Both the position numbers and the translations under genes were made by a program. Below, in pieces: positions 47,493-60,600 of a stretch of DNA of 64,000 bases; position 1 is the stretch's first letter, and each line of letters opens with the position of its first letter. Source of the DNA: Cinclus cinclus. Taxonomy: Eukaryota; Chordata; Aves; Passeriformes; Cinclidae. The notes beneath the pieces are model-generated. The model made no database searches and was not told the origin of the DNA. It worked only from the letters and a program-made list of their open reading frames with translations. Where the stretch lies: NCBI RefSeq assembly GCF_963662255.1, contig NW_026912129.1, positions 911,001 to 975,000 of the forward strand. The letters run 5' to 3'.

Positions 47493-49324
47493 GTGCCATA
47501 GGCTTTTAAAAAATGCACATTCCTAAGTACAGCCAAATCGTAAGCCCTCTCTACCTGGTCACCAAAACAAAAGAACAATTTCCACTAAAGTCCTAAGCAG
47601 CAGCAAGCCTTTACCCAAATCAAGCAAAAAATCGCTCATGCCATAGCCCTCAGCCCGGTCAAAATGGAACCAAAAGTACAAAATGTCCTTAACTCTGCAG
47701 CCGCAAACAAAGACTTGTCCTAAAGCCTTTGGCAAAAAGTACCTAGTAAAACCCAAAGCCAACCTCTAAAATTTTAAAGCCAAAATTACCAAAAGTCTAA
47801 AGCCAACTACACCCCAACAAAGAAGAAGATCTTGGCTGCTTATAAAAAAGTTCAAGCTACCTCAAAAGTGATTAGCGCAAAAGCACAGCTCCTCCTAAGA
47901 CCCCGACTACCAGCGCTAGGGTGAATGTGTAAAAGAAAGGTCCTCTCTACCCACCACGCCACCAATCCACATAAAACAAGTGAATCGCCCTCATCACACA
48001 GCGCACTTGTATCGAAAACCCAAATCACCCTGAAATTTTGAAAATAATTACAAACTGGCCAGAAGGTAAAAATTTTGGTCTTGCCAATAAAAAAAAGCAA
48101 AAACAAGGGACCCAAACTAATAAAGCCCCACCATACAACCAACTGCCAACAAACAAAACTCGTTACGGTCTTTTCACTGATAGTTCCTGCCGCATCATAA
48201 GAATAAACCAAAAATAAAAAGCAGCTGTATAAAGTCCCACAAGACAAGTTGCACAAGCTACCAAAAAAAAAAAGTAAATCAAGTCAACTTGCTGAACTCA
48301 AAGCTGTTCAGCTGGCCCTGAACATTACTAAAAAAACAAGTAGCCAAAGCTTTACCTTTAAACTAATTCATGAATGGTAGCCAATGCTCTGTAAAATTGG
48401 CTAAAAGAAATGAAAAAAGGCTAACAACGTAAAAAAAAACAAAACAAAACAATCTAAGCTGCTAATAAGTGAAAAAACATTGCCAATCGGGTAGAAAAGC
48501 AACCCGTAAAAGTCCATCATGTAAATACCCATGTCCCCAAAAGCCAGGCTAATGAAGAGCACCAACACAATAAGCAAGTAAATCAAGCTACAGGAATAAA
48601 GGTGTCACAAATAAACTAACAACACAAAAAGAAATTGTTCCTAGCTCAATAAGCCCATAATGCCTCAAGTCATCAAGACAAAAATGCTACCTATAAGTAG
48701 GCACAAAACCAAAAAGTAGATCTAAGCATAGACAGTATTTCCCAGGTTGTCCATGACTGTAAAACGTGCACTGCCATCAAGCAAACCAAACAAGTGAAGG
48801 CCCTCTGGTATGGGGGGCAGTAGTCCAAATATAAGGAAGCCTAGCAAATTAACTACATCACACTGCCTCAAACACGCCAAGACAAGCGCTATGTGCTAAC
48901 CCTAGTAAAAACCACCACTGAACAATTAAAAACCTACCCTGTACCTCACGCCACTGCCCGCAACACCATCCTAGGCCTAAAAAAGCAAGTCCTTTGGAGA
49001 CATGGTACCCCTAAAAAAATTGAGTCAAACAATGAGACTCGTTTCAAAAATAGCCTCATAAACACCTAGGCCAAAAAACATGGCATTAACTAAGTGTACC
49101 ACAATCCTTATCACGCAGCAACGACTAAAAAAGTCAAAACAGTGCAATAAGCTATTTAAAACCACCTTAAAAGCACTAAGTAGAAGGACCTTCAAAAGCT
49201 TTGTGGCTAATTTCATAGCTGTTGTTTTTCCTGTTTGTCTTGTTAGATATACTAGTAAAAAACTGTTATTCCTATCCCCATATCTTTGCCTAAGAGCTCC
49301 CTTAATTTCAAAATCATAATAATT
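47493..49324 (+). mobile_element. G-to-A hypermutated ERV pol fragment, second copy
   Basis: Duplicate of 11150-12980 with the same A-rich composition and stops, so the editing happened before the segmental duplication. A one-base indel after the integrase motif at about 48987 distinguishes the copies. Confidence 0.75.
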
Positions 49325-49930
49325 GGTTAAAAGAAAAGATCATATTTTTCAGTTCAAAAAAAAAGCTTCTACTTTTCTTAGCAAACACCTGTCTTTCAAA
49401 CTAAGACACAAGGCGACCTCCAGAGATGCCTCCAGCCTCACCCAGCGTGAGATTCTGTGACTCTCAGAAAAAAGAAACAGGTTGCAGTTTCCTAATGACA
49501 AATAAAAAAGCTCCACACATGGCAGGCTTCTGCCGCCTTGACCAAATTGTTCCATGTCACGTGTCTTTCTTCTGCAGGTTCCTCCCTGGAGTGAGGATGC
49601 CCCTCAAGGACACTCCTTGAAGCCGAGGGAAATGTTTGCCCATGGGCATAGGTTTGGGTGAGTAGCATCAATCTTTGGTTAAGAATTGGTTTTGCTGGCT
49701 TGGATAGAATTGCTTCAGTGTTGCTTCAAATTGAATGCACTGTATCAGAAGTTATAGCTCCCTGTATTGGGTAGTAATGAATTGTGATAAAGATCTTTGA
49801 GTTTAAAATTGTCATCATCATAAGCTACCACAGCTCGATTAGAGAGAGTTCCCACGGCATTTAGGAACCCAACTGGGATTTCCAAGGCACACATTTGGGC
49901 CCTGACCCCTTTCTCCACAGGCTTTCTCCA

Positions 49931-52900
49931 TCAGCAGGAGGGCTGCTGCTGCCCTGAGCTCCTGGAGGACTCTTCTCCTTCACAAGCCGATGTATTTTCC
50001 TGGGCAGACTTGCGGACAGGTAATGTAAAGTAATCTGAGGGCAATTCTCTCCTGAAAGTTCTAGTTCTTCTCCCTTCAGTTGCCACCTGCACATTGGATG
50101 AGAGAGAGGGTCACAGAAACCTGCCAGCAAACATGAAGCCAAAGGACCTATGGACATCAAGGCAAGGACGTCTCTGCTCAGACACCCTGAACTGCACCAG
50201 ACAACACTGAGGGCAAAAAGCTCTCACTGGCAGCTGTGCAAGAGTGTCCAGTGTGTGTCCGGGGACACGGCGCCAGGGAGGGAGGCAGTGGAGTGAAAGT
50301 GCCTTTGTGAAAGCCATGGGCTGCCACAACAGACAGAGCAAACAAAAGGCTGTGCCCACAGCAGGGACAGGGAGAGGCAAGCAAACAAGCAGAGGACTCC
50401 AGAGCGCTGCCTGGGCTAATGTGCCGTGTTCCAGAGGAGCCTGAGGCTCTGCACAGGCAGTGAAAGCCCATTTTACCTCCACAGTCCTCCTGGGGTCAGT
50501 GGTTGCTTCACGCTTCTCTGGCTTGTCTTCTGCTGATGTTGCAACCACATGCCACACACTTTCCATGCCATTCCTGGAGTGCTCGGACAGCTGCTTCCCT
50601 TCTGCTCCAGCAGCCTGATGGGTATTCAGAGAGGAGATGATTGCCTTATTTCAAACACCACAAAAGCTGTAATCAGAAATCTCGGTGTTGGGAAACATCC
50701 TCAAAGCACCAGCAGTGCAGCTGCTGTTCAGCCTGCTAGGTACAAAACTCTGCTCAGTTTAGTTCATCACTCTGCTCACCTGCTCCATTCCTTTGCACGC
50801 AGAATCCAAAACCCCACATGGTGCCTACCCTTGCCTGGACAAAGGACAAGCAGCTCCCCATGCCCAGCTTTGGGCCTGGAGCTGATTTGAACAGCAAGTT
50901 CCTGCACAGCCAGCCCAGGCTCAGGGAGCAAACTCTCCCAAAGTTCAGAGCATTCCACATGGGAGCAGAGCACAATGTGGGCAACCAAGGCCAGCGGGAG
51001 AAGGAGACTTCAAGCACTGCTGAGGCCTTGAAACTCCTCCAACTCCACTTTCCTGACACCGTGGGCTAGTATTGCAGAGGAGCCAGAGGCTTTGCAGAGG
51101 CAGCAAAAGACCATTTTACCTGCTCGCCAGTTCTCCTGGGCTCAGTGCTCAATCCAGGCCACTCTTTCCTCTCAGTTTCTGATGATGAAACGTGTTGCAA
51201 ACATTCTAGGCTGGTGTCTGACATACAGAACAGCTGCACCACTTCTCCTTCAAAACCCGGCTGGGGATACAGAGAGGAGAAGATTCCCTTATTTCAAACA
51301 CCACACAAGCTGTAATTCAGAAATCTCCATCACAGGAAGCATCCTCAAGGCACCAGCAGTGCAGCTGCTGTCCAGCCTCCAGGGTACAAAACTCTGCTCA
51401 GTTTACTTCATCACTCTCCTCATCTGCTCCATTCTTTCCCACACCAAATCCAAATCCCCATGTGTTGCCTGCCCTTGCGTGGGCAGGGGAGAAGCAGCTC
51501 CCCATGCCCAACTTTTGGCCTGCAGCTAATTTGAACAGCAAGCTCCAGAGCTGTTCAGTCATTCAGGGCGTGCCAGGAAACAACCTGGCAGTCAATGCTC
51601 GCTGTCTGGAGCCAGGCACACAGACAAGGCTGCCTGCTGCAGCCCGGGCTGCTTGGCCTAAGCAGGCCTGGACTGACAGGGATAGAGAGTCCCAATTCTT
51701 TAGGGGGAGCATCATTGCAATCATTCAGGGATGTTGCAGTGGAATGAAGGGCAATGCCAGAGCATACCAGAATACAAGATTTTCCCTTCAGGATGTCCAA
51801 ATGTTTCTTCAAAGTCCCTTTGGCCATTTCACTCTTGCTAAGTGCAGCCCTCAGGACTTGAGCTTCCTCAATCCATTTCTTCAAAGCAGCAGACCCATGC
51901 TCCAACTCCTCCTGCATGCTTTCCCCCTCCACATCTAATTGTTGACTCTTTTCCATTTGATTTCTCATCTCAGCTACAGGCATTTCATTCTTCTTTGACA
52001 GATATCTCATGTGCTGCTGGTCCAAATCCCGTCCATGCTGCAAAACAGGGACAAAAAGGGTCACTCATTCCCTCTCTCACTTTGCTTCTCATACCACATC
52101 TGGACTCCTGCCACAGGGGCAGGCACAGGCTGCCCCTCTCTCTCTGCTTCTCAGGATGCTGCAGACCTTTGCTGGGCCCTCCTTGATACTGCATCTTTCC
52201 CAGCTCGCTCAGCCCATCCCAGCTTCCTTCCTGCCCTTCCCCGACCTCTTGCAGCTCCACTCCAGTGTTCCTTTGGAAAGGAGATGCCAGAACTGCAGCC
52301 AGGATTGCAAGCCCACGCTAAGCAGGATTTAGGCAGTGCCAGGAGGATGTGCTCTCCATCAGGGAGCTTCGAAGGGAAGAGCAAACACCCCCAGCATGTC
52401 ATTCCCTGGGGCTGGGGCAACAGCAGTGGTTTTCCACCTCTTCTGTGTAGAGTTTCCATGGCACCATCCCCAGAGCCCCACTGTCCTCTCCTGGAGCAGC
52501 AATGGCCAGATCAGGCCAGGTCATTCTCTGCTGCCACTCAGGACGAGTTCTCCCCTTGCAGGCACACATCCTTCTCTGCAGCAGCACTTGGCTGTCCTCT
52601 CTTCTCTCCCCACTGGCTGCTCTCACAGGGCCAAGGCCAAACACCTTTCTATGAACAGCAAACTTGCTCTTCTCACCCCTCCTTCCACGTCCAGATGTTT
52701 AGAAATCTGAACATGGCTTAGCACATGAGGAATTGCCCAAACCATGCAATATCAATACAGCGTGGGCATTGAGAACTAAAGCTTCTAGGGCACAGAACTC
52801 CAGCATGGAGGAAAATCAGCAGCCTCAGCACTATGTAGCTTTGACATGACTACAACACCTTTTCCTTCTCATTCAGAAGATTGGAATTAGCAAAGTTAAA

Positions 52901-55900
52901 CTGGAAAAAGGTGCTCCTTAGAACTATGAACACCAGGTCCAATCACAGCTAGGAAATGGCCCATTCTGGCATCTGCCAATCTCACCAGCACTTCCTTCTT
53001 TTCCTTCTCCAGGCTCTCCAATTTCCTCTGCAAAAATGCCACCTCCTGATGAAGAGTCTCAGCCTCTTCCTGCCATTCAGCAGCCTCTTTCTGCAGGGCA
53101 ATTTCTCGAGAGGCATGCTTGAGTTCCCCATTCCACCAATCTGCAGGAGACAAGGGCAAGGCGAAAAGCAAAGCAAAGGCAAACAGATGTGCATCCTGCA
53201 GTCACTATCAGCAGTGTCTTCTCTGCCTGCCTGTGTTTGCCACACCCTAAGCTCACAAATGATCCAGAGCTGGCAGAAATGAAGGAAACTTGCAGACAGA
53301 GAGAAACGCAGGAATGAAAGGGGCACGATTCTGAGGAATACAAAAGTGTGTTTGCTCCTGGGCTTGTGCAGGGTGAGCAATCCAAGAGAGACAAAGGAGC
53401 AGGGATGCCTGTGCAGGTCTGCTCCAGAGAGATCAAGAGCCTGGAGGCTCTGGCAGGGCCTGGGTTTTGGGGGAATCAAGCTGAGGCATCCAGCTACAGC
53501 TCCTTAGCGCAGACGTGGCACCTAAAAGGCACCAGCTGTGCATGGGGTCAGCCATAGCACAGGCAGATGGCACTGCCAGCCACGGCATCTTTCTTGAGAA
53601 AAAGCTTTCACTGGCACTACAATGGATAAATTGCTCACAGGATGTTTTCTCCCTTCTGCCATCTTTGGGCCCTTTTCCTCTTTGTGACATCAGTGATCCT
53701 CACTGGCAAGATAGCATGGGACAATGGGTGGGAGAGCAGAAGCTGTACCTCGCTCATTTTTCTCCAACTTCATCTGCAGCTCCTGGTTGTGGGCTCTGAG
53801 TTTGTTCATCTGAGCCTCTGCCTTCCTCAGCTCCAGCTCAGAGGTCTCACACTGTCTGACCAAGGCAAGAGCTTTGTCATCACACCTCTGCAGCCTCACA
53901 CGCAGCTGGGACACTTCAGTCTGCAGCATATGCACAGAGGTCTTCAAGCACTGCTCTCCTGCCCGGGACTCCTTCAGCTCCTGCAGCAGCTGCTTCTCTC
54001 GAGTTGCCTGTGCAGCCTCCATCTCCAGCACTGTGTCCTGCAGGGCCTGGATCTGGAAGATGGATGCACAGAGCCTCATGACAGGGCTCCTCCTGAGGCA
54101 GCAGAGGCAGCAGTAGGGAGAGCAACTAAAGAGAAGGATTTCAGGCAAAAAAACACGCAGGAAACAGAAGGTGCACAACCAAGAATTCCAATGGAAACAA
54201 ACTGGGGAAGGAAGGCAGTGGACACCCTTGAAGCTGCAGCTCTGAACACCACCTGAACTGGCTGCAGTGCAAGTGCCCTGCCCAGCCTGCCATAGCCACC
54301 TCTGTGTCCCCACATTGCTCAGTGCCCAGCACAGGCACCAACTCCATCTGGGACAACACTGCTAACACAGGGACAGAGAAGCTCCAAAGGAGTCTGCAGC
54401 TGCTTCTGATCCCAGATTTCCTGCTGGAACCCAGGAGAGAATGGGGAAAAATATCTGCAGCACAGACCAGATCCAGCCTTGGCTTCAGGGTGCAGCAGCA
54501 GCCGTGGGCAGAACACGGCAGCAGTGGATGCTGCTGGGAGGGGAAAGAGGTTGGGGCCTCCATGCCAAAGGTGTTGCTGTGTGTCCAGGGAGAAGAGGAT
54601 GCCAGTGCACAGCTTACCTGGGTGTTGAGCTCCTGCAGTTCTCTTCTATGCTCAGAGCGGAGCTGCTCAGTCTCCTGAAGAGCAGAATGAAACTGAGACA
54701 CCTGATTTTTCAGTTCCAGGTTGTTTTCTTCCAGTGACTTGAGGCACAAGTTCTTTTCCTCCAGAGACAGAATCAGCCTAGAAGGAAATCATGCAACACA
54801 TTACTACATGGTATCACATTTTATAAAATCTCTTAGAACTTGCACCACCTCAGGGAAAAACTGCTCTGCCTGATGAACTTTGTCGAAACAATTTGGCTCC
54901 TTGTTCTTACTGCTGAATCAGCCCCACATGTGCCCACTCTGCTTTTGTTCCTGCAAGAATGGGGAGTTCCTGCTAACCTGCCCCACCTTCTTTCTGAGAT
55001 GGAAATGTGAATACAAACCTAACAAAATCTTGCAATGAAGACATCAGGGGAGAGGAATGCGTTTCTTCTGACTAAGCAGGCTCCAAGAGGGGGAAGGTTG
55101 GTCAACATGGAAGAGACATTTCCTTCCCCCATCTTCAATGTCCAGGCAGGAGGAGCAGCACCCTACAGGCAGGGGATCTCTGGCAACTTCCCTAAGATTT
55201 ACCAGCATCCGTCTTACTTTCAGCTGGAGAAACAAAGGCTGAAGGCAGAGGTGGCTACAGAGACTTGGAGCACAACGTGATGGAAGATGCAGAAAGCTCC
55301 AGGCAAGCAAGAGTTCTCTGCCTTCCTCTGTCTTCTTCTTGGAAGAAGAATCCTGTGACACTGACCATTAGCAGGACTTGATCAGCGCAAGGAGTCCTCC
55401 TAACCCTGGTCTTGTTTCTTGCAGTCTTTGCACAGTCAGTAATGCCTGTGACTGTGGAGGGTGGCAGGGACCCTGCTCGACTCCCTCCAGGCACTGGGGG
55501 GCATTTTATGAGGAGCGACTGAACAGAGACCTCCTTGTTTCATGGGTGCCTCCGAGAGGACAATCTGGCCCTGGGTCAGCAATCAGGGCCTTAAGATGGT
55601 TCTGCCCAGCAAAGGCAGCAGATGCCAGGCTGATCCAGATCCCTAAGGCTTCAAGGTATAGGACCCAAGGTGGAGCTGGTGGATGCATCCACCTCCTTAC
55701 ACTGCAGCTTGGGCAGTGTTAACATACCCACCTTGCCTAACAACACAACAGAACAGTCCCCAGAGGGAAAGAGCTACCCCAAAAGCCTCTGTCTTCAGAA
55801 AAGCTTTAACTAAAGGCATCAAGGAAAAGAAAATGAGACACAACACTGAGATAATGAAACGTGTCTTGTCAGAGAGTTCAGAATCTGCCACTTAGGAAAT

Positions 55901-57281
55901 GCTGCCAGAGCCCCTGGCACATGCAAAGATAGCAAAGGGGGAATCCATTCAGCAGAGTGCAGAGTCCCAAAGGCTTTCCTTTACCTGTCTTTTTCCCTCT
56001 CCAGGACATTCACAGAAGCCTGCAATTGTGAATTTTGCTGTGCCACTTCTTCCCATTGACTCCATTCCCTCTCCAGGTTCTGCAGGTGCACTTGCAGCTC
56101 CTTGTTCTGACGTTCTGCCTCCTCCAGCCTCTTCTTGGTGTTTTCAACCTCCACCAGCTTCTGCCGTGCCTGATCCTGTGCCCAGCTCACATCTTGCTGG
56201 GCTCTCTGGACAATTGCTTCCTGGGACTCTCGGGAGGCTGCCAGCTGGGATGTCAACTCTCCCACCTCCAGTCAAACAGAACAAAGCAGTCAGAGGCTAC
56301 AGCCACAGCTTGTCACTGTCAGCCAGAGCAGAGGCTGTGAGGAAAGGTAAAGGACAACTTCCCATTCATTTCTCCCTCTGTCCTGACAGCATCAGATTCA
56401 CAATGGATATGGACAACTTGTCTCAATGTCTACGTGGCCCAGCAAGGGCACCTGAAAAAGCACCTCCCAAACCAAGGCTAGCAAGAAGAGGCCAGCAGGA
56501 ATCCATGCTGATGGCTGATGGTTGATGGCCAAGAGCCCAGAGCACTAGCCCAGCTGTCCAGGGCAGCAGCTGAGATTCAGCAAAGCCCTGAGTGCCCTTC
56601 AGAGCAGCTGCCATGGAGAGCACAGGACCAGGCAGCCCCAGGGATCCCCCCATCAGCTGCTGCTCTGCCATGGAAAAGCAAGAAGGCCACACATCCCTCC
56701 CTGCATGACTGTGGTGCCACTGCTCTTTTGCTCACCTGCTTTTGTAGAGCCTCCCTCTGCTCAAGGAGGACATTCATTTCCTCCTTGATGCCTTCTAGTT
56801 CTTCCTTGTGCCTCCTTTCTGATGCCTGGATTTCACTGCGAGCTTCCTGCAGCTCAGCTTGCAGCTGTGCCTTGATGGTCTGGCAACAAAATGCAGAGCA
56901 ACTTCCAGGGACCTGCCCTCAGGATCAGATTTTCCCACTTGTTTGCTCAAAATCCCGTTCTTTCAGCTAACTCCTTTGGCTTCTCTGGCCAGCTCTGCCT
57001 CCTCTGGAACACCTCCTTCTTGGGCCTGAGCTCTGGAGTTTAGCAGGCTCTGTGCTCCCAATGCCTGAAGCAGCCCGTGCCTGCTCAGTCCCAGGAGCTT
57101 CCTTTTGTGCCCTTGTCACTGCCCTGCACTCTCTTCCCTGCCTACTCACACTTACCTGACCCTTCTCTTGCTGCTCTTTCACCTTCTGCCAGACCTGCTG
57201 AAGCTGCTGGCAGGCTCGGCTGAGCTCTGCCCGAGTTTGGAGCACCACCTCTGATAAAGCACTCCTCTCATTCTGCTCTTC
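49931..57281 (-). CDS. CEP250/rootletin-like coiled-coil gene, copy 2 part
   Basis: Ten exons chain in phase on the minus strand: 57156-57281 (42 codons, truncated by the copy junction), 56736-56879, 55985-56265, 54618-54777, 53749-54052, 52986-53140, 51768-52037, 51120-51260, 50477-50614 and 49931-50086 with stop at 49931-49933. The exon at 51768-52037 is 90 codons and intact, unlike the frameshifted copy 1 equivalent. The exon at 53749-54052 is a diverged, longer form (304 against 241 bases) of its copy 1 counterpart but keeps both splice phases. The first exon starts at an AG created at the junction and enters the same frame, so transcription from copy 3 could splice into it. Exons 1-6 of the copy 1 model have no counterpart in copy 2 itself. 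Product: extended coiled coil, presumably centrosomal if the CEP250 assignment holds. Confidence 0.6.
53629..54055 (-). other. Divergent patch replacing the exon 11 region in copy 2
   Basis: Copies 1 and 3 are almost identical here (17283-17650 and 59609-59976), whereas copy 2 differs over the whole patch. The patch codes for a recognisable but different coiled-coil exon; Leu-Arg-Val-Arg-Leu-Gln and Leu-Glu-Leu-Arg-Lys-Ala are kept. Both flanks return to near identity. It looks like replacement from another paralogue by gene conversion. Confidence 0.75.
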
Positions 57282-57687
57282 CTGCTTCTGTTCAGCCTGC
57301 TTGGTAAAAGACTCTGCTCAGTTTACTTCATCACTCTCCTCATCTGCTCCATTCTTTCCCACACCAAATCCAAATCCCCATGTGTTGCCTGCCCTTGTGT
57401 GGGCAGGGGAGAAGCAGCTCCCCATGCCCAACTTTTGGCCTGGAGCTAATTTGAACAGCAAGCTCCAGAGCTGTTTTGTCCTTCAGGGCGTGCCAGGAAA
57501 CAACCTGGCAGTCAATGCTCGCTGTCTGGAGCCAGGCACACAGACAAGGCTGCCTGCTGCAGCCCGGGCTGCTTGGCCTAAGCAGGCCTGGACTGACAGG
57601 GATAGAGAGTCCCAATTCTTTAGGGGGAGCATCATTGCAATCATTCAGGGAAGTTGCAGTGGAATGAAGGGCAATGTCAGTGCGTAC

Positions 57688-60600
57688 CTGGAGATGACAC
57701 TGGCCCATACCAGTGTCAGGTGCCCTTCTCTGCACGATTGCTAAATCTTTCTTCAAAATCCCTTTGTCTTCTTCTCTCATGCTCAGTGAAGCACTCAGGA
57801 CTTGAGCATTCTCTCTCCCGATGTGTTCTCTTCTTCCTTTCTGATTCACGGTGGCAGAAACCCCATAACACCCATGTTCCAACTCTTCCTGCATGCCTTC
57901 ATTCTCCACTTCCAATTTCTGGGTTGTTTCATTCCAATCTTGAATGTCACTTGCATGGAATTCATTCTTCTTTTTGAGATGTCTCATGTGCTGCTGGTCC
58001 AAATCCCGTTCATGCTGCAAAACAGGGACAAAAAGGGTCACTCATTCCCTCTCTCACTTTGCTTCTCATACCACATCTGGACTCCTGCCACAGGGGCAGG
58101 CACAGGATGCCCCTCTCTCTCTGCCTCTCGGGATGCTGCAGACCTTTGCTGGGCCCTCCTTGATACTGCATCTTTCCCAGCTCGCTCAGCCCATCCCAGC
58201 TTCCTTCCTGCCCTTCCCCGACCTCTTGCAGCTCCACTCCAGTGTTCCTTTGGAAAGGAGATGCCAGAACTGCAGCCAGGATTGCAAGCCCACGCTAAGC
58301 AGGATTTAGGCAGTGCCAGGAGGATGTGCTCTCCATCAGGGAGCTTCGAAGGGAAGAGCAAACACCCCCAGCATGTCATTCCCTGGGGCTGGGGCAACAG
58401 CAGTGGTTTTCCACCTCTTCTCAGTAGAGTTTCCATGGCACCATCCCCAGAGCCCCACTGTCCTCTCCTGGAGCAGCAATGGCCAGATCAGGCCAGGTCA
58501 TTCTCTGCTGCCACTGAGGACGAGTTCTCCCCTTGCAGGCACACATCCTTCTCTGCAGCAGCACTTGGCTGTCCTCTCTTCTCTCCCCACTGGCTGCTCT
58601 CACAGGGCCAAGGCCAAACACCTTTCTATGAACAGCAAACTTGCTCTTCTCACCCCTCCTTCCACGTCCAGATATTTAGAAATCTGAACATGGCTTAGCA
58701 CATGAGGAATTGCCCAAACCATGCAATATCAATACAGCGTGGGCATTGAGAACTAAAGCTTCTAGGGCACAGAACTCCAGCATGGAGGAAAATCAGCAGC
58801 CTCAGCACTATGTAGCTTTGACATGACTACAACACCTTTTCCTTCTCATTCAGAAGATTGGAATTAGCAAAGTTAAACTGGAAAAAGGTGCTCCTTAGAA
58901 CTATGAACACCAGGTCCAATCACAGCTAGGAAATGGCCCATTCTGGCATCTGCCAATCTCACCAGCACTTCCTTCTTTTCCTTCTCCAGGCTCTCCAATT
59001 TCCTCTGCAAAAATGCCACCTCCTGATGAAGAGTCTCAGCCTCTTCCTGCCATTCAGCAGCCTCTTTCTGCAGGGCAATTTCTCGAGAGGCATGCTTGAG
59101 TTCCCCATTCCACCAATCTGCAGGAGACAAGGGGAAGGGGAAAAGCAAAGCAAAGGCAAACAGATGTGCATCCTGCAGTCACTATCAGCAGTGTCTTCTC
59201 TGCCTGCCTGTGTTTGCCACACCCTAAGCTCACAAATGATCCAGAGCTGGCAGAAATGAAGGAAACTTGCAGACAGAGAGAAACGCAGGAATGAAAGGGG
59301 CACGATTCTGAGGAATACAAAAGTGTGTTTGCTCCTGGGCTTGTGCAGGGTGAGCAATCCAAGAGAGACAAAGGAGCAGGGATGCCTGTGCAGGTCTGCT
59401 CCAGAGAGATCAAGAGCCTGGAGGCTCTGGCAGGGCCTGGGTTTTGGGGGAATCAAGCTGAGGCATCCAGCTACAGCTCCTTAGCGCAGACGTGGCACCT
59501 AAAAGGCACCAGCTGTGCATGGGGTCAGCCATAGCACAGGCAGATGGCACTGCCAGCCACGGCATCTTTCTTGAGAAAAAGCTTTCACTGGCACTACAAT
59601 GGATAAATCTCCTGCTGGATGTTTTTACCTGCCTGCCTGTTCCCAGCACTGCCCTTTTCCTGTGCATGGGATCAGAAATCCCCACTGCTGACACAGGATG
59701 GGGCAGTGAATAGATGGGAGAGAAGCTGTACCTTGCTCATGTTGCTCCAACAGTTTCAGCAGCTCCCGACTGTGGGACTTTAGTTGGACTCCCTGTGCCC
59801 GTGCCTTCCTCAGCTCCAGCTCCATGGCCTTACACTGTGTGGCCATGGCCTCTGCTCTTTCCTCAGAGCTCTGCAGCCTCACACGCAGCTCAGACACCTC
59901 AGTTTCTAGCTGCTTCTCTTGAGCCTCCTGGCGAGCTGCCTTCTCCATCACAGCCTCCAGCATGGCCCAGGTCTGCAAGATGGATGCACAGAGCCTCAGG
60001 GACAGGGCTGCACTGGAGGCGGCAGTAGGGAGAGCAACTAAAGAGAAGGATTTCAGGCAAAAAAACACACAGGAAACAGAAGGTGCACAACCAAGAATTC
60101 CAATGGAAACAAACTGGGGAAGGAAGGCAGTGGACACCCTTGAAGCTGCAGCTCTGAACACCACCTGAACTGGCTGCAGTGCAAGTGCCCTGCCCAGCCT
60201 GCCATAGCCACCTCTGTGTCCCCACATTGCTCAGTGCCCAGCACAGGCACCAACTCCATCTGGGACAACACTGCTAACACAGGGACAGAGAAGCTCCAAA
60301 GGAGTCTGCAGCTGCTTCTGATCCCAGATTTCCTGCTGGAACCCAGGAGAGAATGGGGAAAAATATCTGCAGCACAGACCAGATCCAGCCTTGGCTTCAG
60401 GGTGCAGCAGCAGCCGTGGGCAGAACACGGCAGCAGTGGATGCTGCTGGGAGGGGAAAGAGGTTGGGGCCTCCATGCCAAAGGTGTTGCTGTGTGTCCAG
60501 GGAGAAGAGGATGCCAGTGCACAGCTTACCTGGGTGTTGAACTCCAGCAGTTCTCTTCTGTGTTTACAATGGAGCTGCTCAGTCTTCTCAAGAGCAGAAC

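Larger units (their letters stand above)
34932..57281. repeat. Segmental duplication, copy 2
   Basis: This is the second copy of the block at 1-20885, in the same orientation. Its left end lies inside an intron of the membrane-protein gene, between exons 6 and 7. Its right end lies inside a coiled-coil exon at 57281, where the sequence switches directly into copy 3. Relative to copy 1 it lacks about 648 bp at 39304 and has about 2060 bp more at 42154-44213. It also carries a divergent patch at 53629-54055. Confidence 0.95.
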
